A DNA stretch of 64,000 nucleotides, taken from NCBI GenBank assembly GCA_017893485.1, contig CM030366.1:50380065-50444064 (forward strand), written 5' to 3'. Origin of the DNA: Hemerocallis citrina (lineage: Eukaryota > Streptophyta > Magnoliopsida > Asparagales > Asphodelaceae). The first letter of the stretch is position 1; each line of letters starts with the position of its first letter. The translations under genes were made by a program, and so were the position numbers. The notes under the pieces are model-generated. The model was not told where the DNA came from, did not search any database, and saw only the letters and a list, made by a program, of their open reading frames with translations. This document shows, piece by piece, positions 53,706 to 64,000 of the stretch.

Positions 53706-56700
53706 TGAAAATGTTAGGGTCTAAATTGCAAACTTTTCCACCTATTTACTCCTCATTTAAAATCTCCACCCCTTCACTTACCTAACTCCTCCCCTAAACT
53801 CTCCAAAAACCCTAACTCCCAAACTCCCAACTCTTCCCCTCCCCACTATGACAAAAACCGGCCTACCCATCTATTCCAAACCGGCCAACCCCTATGTGTT
53901 CAAATGCACACATACACATACAAAATAAATACCATTTTTATAGTTCTAAATGTGTACTAAAAATTGTAACTTGTCATGTATTAGTCAATGCTCAACTTAA
54001 ATTAGGTTTTAATCAATGGGCTTGATTCATGGGCTTTCTTTTTAATCAACTAATTAATTTGTCTAGTGGGCTAGAATTCATTTTTAGGTCCATGGATTAA
54101 AAGAAGGCTAAATAAACTTATACACACTAAAAAATAGATAAATGAGAATAATAACATGATGATGGAAAGTAGCACGTGCATTATATGTGCAAAAGTTGAA
54201 AAAGTGTATTTTTTTAAAATACGGGATGTTTGTACTCAATTCTTTTGTATGATACAAGTCATAAATTCCGCTAGTAGTGTAGTTGGGTTCTAGAGACAAC
54301 TCGTGTGTGATGTATTCTTGATGAGTATTGTCTCTATAGTGCTATTGACCATAGTTGCCTCACGACACAAATTTGACATGAAACAACTTAGGTTTTGACC
54401 ATTCTTGATATGATTATATTTATGAGACAATTTTAAGAGTTCGTGTGTCTGTTTGGATCCATGCGATACTCTTGTTGTGGACATGCCATATACCCTATTT
54501 CATGATGTTTAGACACTTAGTTGACTTTATAACATGTTTGGTTGTGGTTGGAACGAGTTTCATATGTTTTATGTTGATTTGTTGTTAAAAAAAATCTATA
54601 TTTGTCGATGATCAGTTTTGATTGCTAGTTTAGACCATATTAAGGTCAGTATCTTAACTTCAGTATTAAATATGATTTTTAGATAAATCAGTCTTCTTTC
54701 CAAACTTTCTGACCTTGATCGATTTCGTTTTCGTATGTGTGAGATATGATTGTTTTACTACAGAGGTGTATTATATTTCTAGATTTTGTTTTTTGATGAT
54801 TTCGATGACTAAAGTATTTTGATACTAGTGCTAAGCATATTATTTTGATCTGAAATATTGGTCAGTATTTCTACACCTAATTAGGGTTACCCAGAATTTT
54901 GGTGGATTTTATTGATGAGTTTTATATACCGTTCATGCTCGTTTATAAAAACTATACTTGCTGGATTTTGCTCGCTGTTCTGAAAAGATTTGTATTTTCA
55001 CCCTAGTTCCTTTTCCTGTATGAAAAATATTTATGAAATATGAAAGTTATCTTATTTTGTCTATTTTCTTCTACCTTTGGCGGATTTGGATTTTGTTTCA
55101 CGGTTTGCAAGATATTACAGTTTTCGTACAGCAGTGTTGGGAATTCCAGATTTGCCAAACTATCGTTTCATGATGTTTTCTGAATTTTTTTCCTTACTGG
55201 AAAATTATTAAACTTTATATTCTGACACTATACATATAGGGGAATACCCCAAATTTTTCCTGGATTTATTTGAAGTGTTTTGATGTTGTTTTCCTGACTG
55301 TGAATTCGACTTACTGATTTCTGGCGGAACGTGTTTTCTGGATTCAAATCAGTTTTGAGTTATATTGTTGTGAAATCCTATATGACTTGTTTATATTCGC
55401 TGGATTAGGTTGGGAGTCTATTATTTAGACCTTTCAACGGATTCAGATTTTCATGTTTGTAACACCGAGAATTTCAATTTTACTACAGTCTGATCTTGCT
55501 GTCCTGAACTAGAAATTTGGTTATTTTATTCTTTTATGTGTTATCTTGCACCCGTTCATATTTATCTTGCAACTTGAACTTGTTACTTGATCATGTCATG
55601 TTATTCTTGATATGTTTTGTACACCAGCATGCTTGTTTGACACTAATAATAAATAACCAAGCCGGGGTTTAAGGGAAAAATCTAGTAGTGGATAAATCAG
55701 AAACGTGTACTCAGAAGGGGATCCACTGATCCTACGTGATTACTTGATACATGATGCTTGACACGTAATTACTTAACACTTGCACGCAAGACACATACTT
55801 GCCACTTGCACAACTTGACACGTGATACATGATACATGATACATGATACTGGGAGCATGCAGCTAGATACTTGATACTTGTCCCTGAGTACACTGTCCTC
55901 TATGGTCCACTATAAAATCTAAAGCGAAACTGTTTGTTGTAGCAACCATGTAAGGTGGGCTGCATGAAGTGCTACCTAGATAGTAATAACCACAAGACTT
56001 GAAACATGATACTTGAACATGATACATGCTTACTTGATACTTGACACTTGATATATGTTCGCATGATACTTGATACTTGTTACTTGTTTACATGATACTT
56101 GTTCACTTGACACTTGTTACGTGCTACTTGCACTTGTTCACCTTACCATGTTAGTTGTTATATCTTGTTATCATGCCTATTCCATGTTATTAGCTAGTTT
56201 TCCCCCATGTACTTGTATCCTGCATTACAAGCGGTCCATAACTTGTATTGACGGGAGTTTGTTTTTTTTTCCTATCCCTGTGTAACACCTCGGATTTTAA
56301 AATACCAAAAATATTCGTTTTTATATTTTGTAGGGGTGAGAATTATTTTAAGTGATATCTTATTTTATTTATTTTCAATATTGATATTGGTATGAATATT
56401 TGTGGTAGATTGGTATTATTGATATATTGGGGCCATGAGTTGAGATTTTATGTGAATAAATATTGTTTATTTTATTTTATAATTTTGGAGGATTATTATA
56501 AGATAATTTTAATGTATTTTGTATTGTTTGTATTATGATAGAAAAGAGTTGGGGTTTAGTTGTAATATTTTGCATTTAGAGGGTTTAAAGGTAAATATAC
56601 CTAATTCCTATTATTATTATATACATTATTTTTTTTAAAAACCTTTCCCCATTTCTTTCTTTCCTTCTCCTTTTTCCTTTCCGTTCCTTTCTCCCAACCC

Positions 56701-58729
56701 AACCGAAAACCAATTTCGGTGGAACTCCCCAACCCCTAATCCACTTCATTTCTCCATTATTTCTAAATTAATTTGAGGGGTAAGCTAATTGAAGGATGCT
56801 TTAGCTCGTGATGGTGTTGGTTTTTCAAGAAGAGTTCAAGAAGGTATGAGAAATCAAATGTTAGTTTATTAAATCGTATGCTTTTCAATTTGTTTACTAG
56901 AAATTGAAGTAGGGAGGTGTAGGGAGCACATAGAACATGTTAGTAGTTAGAAAATATGCAAATCATGGTGAAAATGGGGAGTGGTGATTTTGGCATAAAC
57001 TCGGATGTTAGGGTTTATGAAATCGGGTAGGAAACTCGATCCTAATAATTGTAGAAAATGCATGTAAGGGTGTAGAATATTATGAAGGTATTAATATGAA
57101 TTTAGGATGATTTTTATAGGCTTAAGCTCAATTAAATTGAGTGAAATAGACTATAGGTGAAAAGTGCACGTCGGGTGTTCGATGAAATGCCCGAGCGAGA
57201 TTTAGGTGAGAATTTGATGGGTTCGGAGGTGTAGTTGAGTCTTATTATTATTATTAACCCTAATATGTGAGATTAGGACAAAGGGGATTAAGGAATTTAG
57301 AAAATATGAATTTTTCTTATTAGAAAGCCTCCGATCAATAAGGGTGTGTTTGTATTGGGACCCGAATTTGAAATCTATCGATGTAGCTCACCTACATATG
57401 TCATTTGTGATGCGTGGGTGAAGACGGATTCGAATTTGGAGGTTCGTAGGTTGAGTTTTGAGTATTGAGCTAATTGGTTCTATAATTTTCCAATTAGGTG
57501 GAAAAAGTTAAACTTCGACAGGCTACTGGGCGGACGTGGGACATCGTTTGCTCGATCCGTCAGGTGATTATGTTGTATCTATAAATATTTTATATGGTGC
57601 CCAATTTTCGTGAATTTTTTGATATATTTTGTAGAAGTTATGCTAAAAATTTATTTTCATTGAAAATACGAATTTTTAAGGGGCCGAAAATGGGTTTTTG
57701 AGATATTTGGTGAAATTAACTATTTTAAGTATATAAAACCTATATTATGGGTTAATGTGATGTGTTGATGTATAAAACTAAATATATTGAATTGTTTAGG
57801 CATATTTTTATCCCGTGCATGTTTCGTGCATGTTTTTGGGTATATAGGCCGATATAGGTAATCTGGTATATGCGGGGCCTTGTGTATGGGCTAGCCTGCT
57901 ATGGATAGATGTTATAAGATGTAATTAGACAAAATTAGTGATTGTGACCATGTTTTGGAAACCCGTGTATTTATAGTGCATGTTTTGTGCATGTTTTGGG
58001 ACATAAAGACCCTTATAGGTGATTTTATTTACATGAAACATGGTGTATGACCTAGTATGCTATAATTGGATATTATGCGATTTAATTAGAGGAAATAAGT
58101 GATTTTGGTCCTTTTTCTTGGAAATCCGCATGTGTGGTGTATGTTTGTGCTATATATATCATGATATTGACTCGTGATGTAAAAATTGATGAAATTAGTA
58201 AGTAGGTATATGTTTACATTATAATTATGTTCAAAGTGAATTAACGAGCAATAGTATGATATTATAGTGTGATGAATTATACGTTTTGATACTCTTACGA
58301 TATGGAATATCATAATGTAGTTCTTTTATTAATATTATAACTTGGTGTATGCCTATATATGGTGTAATGAGGTAATAAATAATATGGTATTCTTAATGTG
58401 GGATGTTACAGCAAAATAAATATCTCGGTGCATTATTATTATGCAATAATATGATATGATGTTTTTATATGTTGAATGACAGGGTGTATGCATAATGTGG
58501 TATAATGATATGATGGTTAATATTGTGGACACCGGATATGCATCAAATGGTAAGATAAAAGATAAGATGGCTCATGCTAATAAAATGTGTTACTAATTCA
58601 TGTGGTTAAAGTCAAAGACATGACTCATTGTAAATCAAAAGTGAAATGCTTGTGTTGATAAAGAAAGATGAAATGATTAATGCTAATAACAGATGGTTTT
58701 GTTGACCAGTACCTACAGCAATCCTGGGG

Positions 58730-59830
58730 GTTTGGGCTAGACCTCCTAACGCCCAAGGACCGGCTTGGGAATAGTGGATCCAAACTATGTTTGGGGTAAG
58801 TAGATTTTATCGCCCAAGCTATCGGCTTGAGGCCCGGTTTTTCCTCGATGACAGCTGTTGCGAGGAAGCACCCTAGTGGGACTAGTGGTGAGTGTATGCC
58901 TCACTGGCTTCGGCTGGGAGGAAGTACCCTAGTGGGACTAGGGGTTAGTGGTTTTTCCCTCGATGACAGCTGTCGCGAGGAAGCACCCTAGTGGGACTAG
59001 TGGTGAGTGTTTGCCTCGCTGGCTTCGGCTGGGAGGAAGTACCCTAGTGGGACTAGGGGTTAGTGGTTTTTCCCTCGATGACAGCTGTCGCGAGGAAGCA
59101 CCCTAGTGGGACTAGTGGTGAGTGTTTGCCTCGCTGGCTTCGGCTGGGAGGAAGTACCCTAGTAGGACTAGGGGTTAGTGGTTCCCTCGCTAGTTCGGCT
59201 AGGAAGAAGACGTAGCCTCGGACGAGTAAGACTCTGGGAGAGCATCGGACCGCGTGTTTACTAGGCTGTCGGCTTTCAGTATGTTGGGATACTGTGGCTC
59301 ACTGGTCGACAAACTATAAAATAACTAAGTGTAAATAAAAATGTGAGAGTAAAGAAAGTGGAAAGTGAATTGTGAATGTGAAAGAAAGTGGTTGTCGATG
59401 AAATGCAGTATGTGGTTAATTTTATAATGAAAAGAGTAAAAGAGATGTGTGTTAATATGAAGAGTATGAAGTAATTTTATTATGTAAATGATTATTAAAG
59501 TAAAATACAGTTGATATGAGTTGTACCTTGGAATTGTGTCAAGGAACTACCTGCCCGCTATTTTTGTGGAAATGGTGGGAACTACCTGCCTTGGCATAAT
59601 TCGCAGGGTGAGTTGGTATAATAGTGGTAATGATTAATGGAAATGAAGAATTAAGTAAGTGAAGATGAAAAGTAATTGAGGTGAATTAATAACCAAGCTA
59701 TCGGCTTGAGATGTGATGTGATATTACCCAGACTATGTGTTTGGGGTGCGGTGATTATTACCCAAGCTATCGGCTTTGGGATGTGATATATTATTGCCCA
59801 AACTATGTTTGGGATATGGAGTATAAATTG
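58730..59830. repeat. Dispersed short hairpin words in C
   Basis: CCAAGCTATCGGCTTGAGG and CCAAACTATGTTTGGGG occur repeatedly (58783, 58813, 59694, 59727, 59760 and 59797 regions). Each is a 5-6 bp stem with a small loop, and the two kinds alternate. Confidence 0.6.
58843..59198. repeat. 115-bp tandem repeat in C
   Basis: Three units start CCTCGATGACAGCTG at 58843, 58958 and 59073, with a partial fourth. Each unit contains two half-repeats, GAGGAAGCACCCTAGTGG and GAGGAAGTACCCTAGTGG, so the basic period is about half. Units two and three are nearly identical by eye. Confidence 0.9.
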
Positions 59831-60290
59831 ATGAGAATGAAAGTGAAATTAATGATAAATTGAGATATTAGTGAAAATAATAAGATATATTACTTATAAG
59901 AATGAGAATTACTAAAGTGGTATAATGAGATGAGAATGAGCTATAAAACATATTTTTGGTGCAATGAGTATAAGCATTCTAATTAACGATGTGTTAATGA
60001 TGTGATGAAATGTGAGAACATTGCAATAAGCAATGAGATGTTATATTTGCATCATAAGACATGAATGAATGTGGTATTGTGAGAATATAAGCATATATGT
60101 AAGAAGTGATACTTGATATAATATAATAAAATAAATACCTGTATTATGAGATTGGGTATGAAAATGGTTATTAAAGAAAGTATGTTGTGATATGAGTTTG
60201 TGTACCTTGGAAGTGTGTCGGGGAACTACTCGCCCGCTATTTCCGTGGGAATGGTGGGAACTACCAGCCTTGGCACAACTTCCACGATGA
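59530..60290. repeat. Direct repeat pair in C (about 75 bp)
   Basis: GGAACTACCTGCCCGCTATT at 59550 recurs as GGAACTACTCGCCCGCTATT at about 60222, each followed by AATGGTGGGAACTACC and CCTTGGCA. The copies are about 675 bases apart. Confidence 0.8.
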
Positions 60291-61739
60291 ATGTGTGTGT
60301 TGATGACATAATGTAAGTAAATGAAGCGCATGGCTAAATAGAGTTGGAGAAATAATGTAATAACATCATGTAGTTATATTCATATAAATAGTGAAATGCT
60401 GATATGACGATAAGTGTGGAAAGATGAATATTCGTATTATGCGAATGTAAGATAAGGATATATATATACGAGGTTGATGTGAAGCATATAGTGAAATGTG
60501 TGAAGTTATGGATAATTATATAGTTGAATGCAGGTTGGAAATGTATTTGATATAACATCGTATTGGTGATGTTGTTATGTTCAGAATTCAGGTTGCATCT
60601 TCTTATTTGAATGTTTGTAAGTTTAATTTATTATCTTTATACCATTTAATGAATTATTAGATTAATAACTATACTCACACCAGAAATAGCTGACTCCTTA
60701 GTGTTTGGGGGGTTAGGGAGTTCCTGGAATACCGTAGACCCCCTACTGTTACAGGTCCTCAGCAGCGCAGAGGTGAGGCGTAAATGTATAGGGTAGAGTT
60801 TTTATTTTAAAAATCTTTGTATAAAATTAGTTAGGTGAATAGTGAAAATTGTAGTTTAAATTGTAATTTGAATGTAAGAGTACCGGGATGACGATGATGA
60901 GTATAGTGTGGGGTAGTATGGTATGATCTTGACCCGTACCCATCTCGTTGTGGTGTACCGGGCCCTGTGGTAGGTTTTACAAAGGTTTTTCTAAAATTTT
61001 TACTACGTTTTCAAAGAAAATTATGGTTTTTAATTGATAACAGATATATTGTTATGAGCTTGGCCCCCAGAGCATGATATTATATTGCCTGTGTGATTCT
61101 GCTCATTTTGGCCTGCAAAGCCCGTGATATTATTGCCTGTGATGTGAGCTACGGAATTTAGAGCGGAATTCCGTAAGCTAATTATGTTTTGGGGCAGAAA
61201 TTACAGGAGAGACTCTGCCCAAATTTTTATTGAAATATAACTATTTTAGTTTATGTTTAAAGTGATATAGAAATTGAAAGAATTGCATTTAGAGGTTTAA
61301 TTTTTCAAAAAAAAAAATTTGGGGTGTTACACCCTGCAATTGTTAAATTGCAGATTTTGGCGAACAGGTTTCAGATGGTATTGGTGATATGAAGTATTAG
61401 TGCTGGATTATGCTATTATTATTTTTTGTTGCTTACTTTGAACAATTGTATCTTGTACTTGGATTTATTTGTATTTGGGCAATGAGACCCAGGATATTTG
61501 ACCTATTCAGATTGGGATTATTTGAGATTAATACATTTTGGTTTCAAGTATTCTTGTTGGTATTTTGGTTCATATGTGCATGTTGGTTGATTCTTTTGCT
61601 TCCAACTCTGATTATTCTTGTAGAATGCTGTAAAGATTCTTGAACAGCTTATGGATGATGAAAATCATTCGCTGGGCTTTTGTCGCGTATCCGTATTCCG
61701 TATTCTCTTTTGGGAAGCGGGGCGTGACAAGGTTTGTAG

Positions 61740-61751
61740 TGGTATCAGAGC
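61740..61751 (+). promoter_or_regulatory. PBS of E5
   Basis: TGGTATCAGAGC, exact, ten bases after the LTR end at 61729. Shows that the LTR ending there also served as a 5' LTR. Confidence 0.95.
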
Positions 61752-61753
61752 TT

Positions 61754-61799
61754 CAAGTTTGGCTAATATATTAGTTGCCTAATATATTAGACAAACTTG
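61754..61799 (+). promoter_or_regulatory. Leader hairpin of E5
   Basis: Arms CAAGTTTGGCTAATATATTA (61754-61773, stem to 61774) and its complement (61779-61799) pair over 21 positions with one mismatch around a TTGC loop. It is the best preserved of the set. Confidence 0.85.
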
Positions 61800-61901
61800 G
61801 CTCGAACTGGGATCGACTCAACATTTCACCAACCATGCATGCATAAATGAATTATTATCAACTTGATCTGGATGCTAATTATTTTTGGTTTTGTGCAGAC
61901 T

Positions 61902-62035
61902 ATGACTCGTAGAGGTTCTTCTTCTTCTCGTCCCCAGGACGATCAGTCTGGGCTTGATGCTGTCACCACTGTCCTTGAGCGCTTGATTAACATGCAGCAA
62001 AACCACAGTGACTTGGTGATGGTTGCTTTGGAGGC
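61902..62035 (+). pseudogene. gag: E5 gag N-terminal fragment
   Basis: ATG at 61902, three bases after TTTTGTGCAG, with a CTAAT branchpoint-like word 23 bases before the acceptor end. MTRRGSSSSRPQDDQSGLDA and VLERLINMQQNHSDLVMVAL match E4 almost residue for residue, then identity with E4 stops abruptly after LEAN near 62035. The rest of E5 is missing. Confidence 0.85.
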
Positions 62036-62602
62036 TAATCGGGGAGACTCTGTCAATAGCATCCATTAGCTCTTGTGATCTGCTTCGTGGTGCACCATAT
62101 CCTTGGCATGTCCAAATAGCATCCCTCTAGCATGAAGTTCGAACTTCTTACAACTTCAGATCCCAAACACTTTCTATGATCTTAGGATTCTGCATGCACA
62201 TCTTGGAGCAACAGGTGATACTTCCTCTCCTGGCGATGATCCAAGCGGCAGACGAGTCGTAGTAGATTCCGCAATGCCTTCAACAAACCAAGCAAGAAAG
62301 AAAAGAATGGATGACACCAGAATCAAAAGAATATGGGCACAAAAAAATTAAATTTATACCCAATAAGGAATCAACAAATGAGGAAAACTAAAAGAGACGG
62401 AAGAAAATAAGGAATCAAAGAAATAAGAAGGGACCAAAATTAATCGAACAAGACTAGTATCCAGATCAAGTTGATTATCAATTTTTCATACAATAGCATG
62501 GCCTGTTAATAGTTGAGTTAATTCTGACTGAGTCAGGAATGTCTAACGTATTAGTCAAACTAACACATTAGTCAAACTTGAGCTTTGATACCACTAAAAA
62601 CA
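62036..62602 (-). mobile_element. E7 interior remnant
   Basis: The only recognisable coding trace is minus-strand AHILFDSGVIHSF (about 62296-62336), a protease active-site region with Thr changed to Ile. Positions 62036-62280 match nothing I recognise. 62345-62460 is A-rich and may be part of intron 2. Then leader text with CTAACGTATTAG palindrome words (62540-62575) and a PBS. Most of gag is deleted. Confidence 0.55.
62581..62595 (-). promoter_or_regulatory. PBS of E7
   Basis: AGTGGTATCAAAGCT on the minus strand, one change from the initiator-Met complement, seven bases from the LTR. Confidence 0.8.
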
Positions 62603-64000
62603 TGTCATGCCCCGCTTTCCAGAAAGGAATACGGAATACAAGTAGGTGACAAAACCCAACGAATGATTTTCATCATTCATAAGCTGTAGGATCGACTCAG
62701 CATCATAACAAGAAATACAGCAAAATATATTCAACCACGCATACATGAATAATTTATTAATCAACAGAAAAAATTTGAAACAAATATAAATATCCCAAAT
62801 AAATTCAAGATCTGGATCAAAAGTAAAAAACTTCAGGACTATAAGCCCGTTACAAGTTTCAAGTGGCAACAAAAATTAAATAAACTCAAATACAAAATAA
62901 TTAAAGCAAGTTTTCCCAAGTGAAGCCTAGAACATTTGCACACCAACTCTAGCGGGCAATTGATCTCCAAAACCTGTATATATCATGCAGAAGAAAATAG
63001 AGAAATAAAGACAGACGCACTTAGTGCAAGTTCGGGCCGCAAGTAGTATAAGCAAGGGGGTATGAAAACAAGTGCAAGAAAATATGAAACAAAGATATGT
63101 AATAAAGAATATACAACATGATTTGACAAGGATGCAACAAGTAGTGAAGTTCAAGAGACTAGCTAGCAAGTGAAACAGATCAAGTAACATGATCGGGTAG
63201 CAAATACAAGTGGCAGGAATAGGTAACAAGTGAGAATGTAATCTGTATCAAATATCGAGTAATAAGTATCAAGTAACAAATAACATGTAACATGTAACAA
63301 GTAGCAGGAACTGGTAACAAGAATGTGCAAGTGAACATGTTAAACTTAAGTCTGTTGTTAAATTCTATCTAGGTAGCACTTCATGCGTCCCATTTATTTA
63401 CCACATGATTGCTACTTACAAACAAGTTACGTTTAGGCCTAGTGGTGGATTTTATTGGGCGGTGTACTCGGGCATCAAGTACCAAGCAAGCATGTTCATG
63501 AATCAGATAATCATATAACTAGTTCATGGGTCAATAAATAACATGACAAGTCATGAATCAAATAATAATATACTAGTTCAAGAATCAAGTGTTAATATAA
63601 CCAGTCCATGAATCGAATAATAATATACTAGTTCATGCATCAATAGTAACTAGTTCGTGAATCGAATAATAATATAACTAGTTCATGAAACAAGTATCAA
63701 GTGGGAAACACGGACCCCCTTCTGAGTACACTTATCAATATTTCTCACTACTATGGTCTTTTCCTTAAACCCTGGCTTGTTATTTGTTATTATTATCAAG
63801 ACAAGCATGAAAGTGTGCGAACAGGGAAAGTAAACATGATCAAGAATAGGGAACAAGTTTAAGCAAGGTAGGAAGTACATTCGAGGGTCAAAATAAATTA
63901 AAATTATCAGGAACGGCGAGAATTCCAATTCTGGACAGCAAGACGTTGCTGCACCAAAACTGAGATTCCCATTGCTACACGAATGCAAATATGGATCCGT
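62603..64000 (-). mobile_element. E7 5' LTR, left part, cut by the window end
   Basis: Starts TGTCATGCCCCGC. Has blocks CTATCTAGGTAGCACTTCATG (63365-63385) and TGAGTACACTTATCAATATT followed by AACCCTGGCTTG. The promoter and TATA lie beyond 64000. Open frames here have no protein resemblance. Confidence 0.85.
63175..63705. repeat. Word arrays in the E7 LTR
   Basis: 63175-63345 has AAGTAACATGTAAC-type words. 63480-63705 has about five diverged 40-45 bp units of the kind AATATACTAGTTCATGAATC. They flank the conserved block as in E3 and E4. Confidence 0.7.

Larger units (their letters stand above)
51049..54230 (-). mobile_element. B3: family B solo LTR in the E4 3' LTR
   Basis: Starts TGTAACGCCCCGAATT. 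The right end is eroded: GGGATGTTTGTA in place of GGGTGTTACA, so 54230 is approximate. No clear duplication is present, and 14-16 bases of host LTR, including the AG|GCAAGT donor seen in S1, S2 and E3, are missing at the site. Contains GCATCTCATACTACATAGG (51532), TATA at 53697-53705 (minus) and donor-like AG|GTGGGTG (53505-53513). Lacks the 72-bp array of B1 and B2 but has two tRNA-like motifs. Confidence 0.75.
56281..61331 (+). mobile_element. C: 5-kb LTR-like element in the E4 3' LTR
   Basis: Starts TGTAACACCTCGG, ends TTGGGGTGTTACA, and is flanked by a perfect CCCTG duplication (56276-56280 and 61332-61336). The empty site is at 40752 in the 5' LTR. 5051 bases with no retroviral domain and no large open frame. 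A TATATACATT box at about 56618, a pyrimidine-rich leader (56640-56760) and an AAG|GTATGAG donor-like site (56843) suggest plus orientation and the same LTR layout as A and B. Probably a giant solo LTR; a large non-autonomous element is the alternative. Confidence 0.75.
40113..61729 (+). mobile_element. E4: composite plus-strand chromovirus element
   Basis: 5' LTR truncated at 40113, interior 41132-49986, 3' LTR 49987-61729. Later insertions are S2 (45013-48876) in integrase, B3 (about 51049-54230) and C (56281-61331) in the 3' LTR. Close relative of E3: gag and both gag introns match in position, and intron 1 in length. Coding content is complete in order but carries many stops. The left part of its 5' LTR, about 2.4 kb, is missing where E3 adjoins. 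Confidence 0.85.
49987..61729 (+). mobile_element. E4 3' LTR, split by B3 and C, shared with E5
   Basis: Segments 49987-51048, about 54231-56280, and 61337-61729 add to about 3.5 kb. Starts TGTAACCCCTG and ends GGGGCGTGACA. The first segment holds AT-rich promoter sequence and the GATC-rich leader (50568-50960). The second holds the AT-rich middle, the blocks CAAGCCGGGGTTTAAGG (55661) and CATGAAGTGCTACCTAGA, and the arrays. It is followed by a PBS and gag start, so it also serves as the 5' LTR of E5. Confidence 0.85.

Noticed and set aside
58086..60558. Minus-strand frames of 74-96 codons in C
   Set aside because: AT-rich, His/Tyr/Ile-rich translations without domains, interrupted by the repeat features of C.

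Overview
This window looks like repeat-dominated nuclear DNA from a flowering plant, probably one with a large genome. I see no intact host gene, rRNA or tRNA gene. Almost everything is Ty3/gypsy LTR-retrotransposon sequence of the chromovirus type, with very long LTRs (about 3 to 5 kb), 5-bp target-site duplications (TSDs), and primer-binding sites (PBS) matching plant initiator-methionine tRNA (TGGTATCAGAGC). Names used here are local: E1-E7 are elements; S1 and S2 are solo LTRs of the main family A (left end TGTCAYGCCCCGC, right end GGGGTTACA on the + strand when the element is on the minus strand); B1-B3 are LTRs of family B (TGTAACRCCCCGAATT); C is a third LTR-like family; D1 is a Copia-like solo LTR. 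The species cannot be read from the sequence.

Layout. 1-1516: plus-strand LTR pieces L1 and L2. 1517-1583 and 24583-29036: the two visible parts of minus-strand element E1. 1584-24582: a complete but dead minus-strand element E2 inserted in E1. E2 is itself interrupted by B1 (which carries D1) in the 3' LTR, by S1 in the integrase tail, and by B2 in gag. 29037-31590: mosaic sequence with three miniature Helitrons. 31600-34595: the C-terminal half of another chromovirus (E6) with a chromodomain, fused at a sharp junction to E3 (34596-40112), of which the protease, gag and 5' LTR remain. 40113-61729: plus-strand element E4 with a truncated 5' LTR, full gag-pol split by S2, and a 3' LTR split by B3 and C. 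61730-62035: the same LTR is followed by a second PBS and gag start (E5). 62036-64000: remnant interior and 5' LTR of minus-strand E7.

How the genes work together. E1-E5 encode the usual Gag (capsid plus two CCHC knuckles), protease, reverse transcriptase, RNase H, integrase and chromodomain-like tail. All copies carry stops, frameshifts or catalytic losses, so none looks autonomous.

Most notable observation. Family A appears to carry spliceosomal introns: (i) a long leader intron from an AG|GCAAGT donor in the transcribed part of the LTR to a branchpoint / pyrimidine tract / CAG acceptor three nucleotides before the gag ATG, which would remove the PBS; (ii) a 79-93 bp intron in capsid, exactly absent from E1; and (iii) a 129-159 bp T-rich intron between nucleocapsid and protease whose removal restores the frame. 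A near-perfect hairpin follows the PBS in the same leader. These are comparative inferences from the copies in this window; no RNA evidence is available here.
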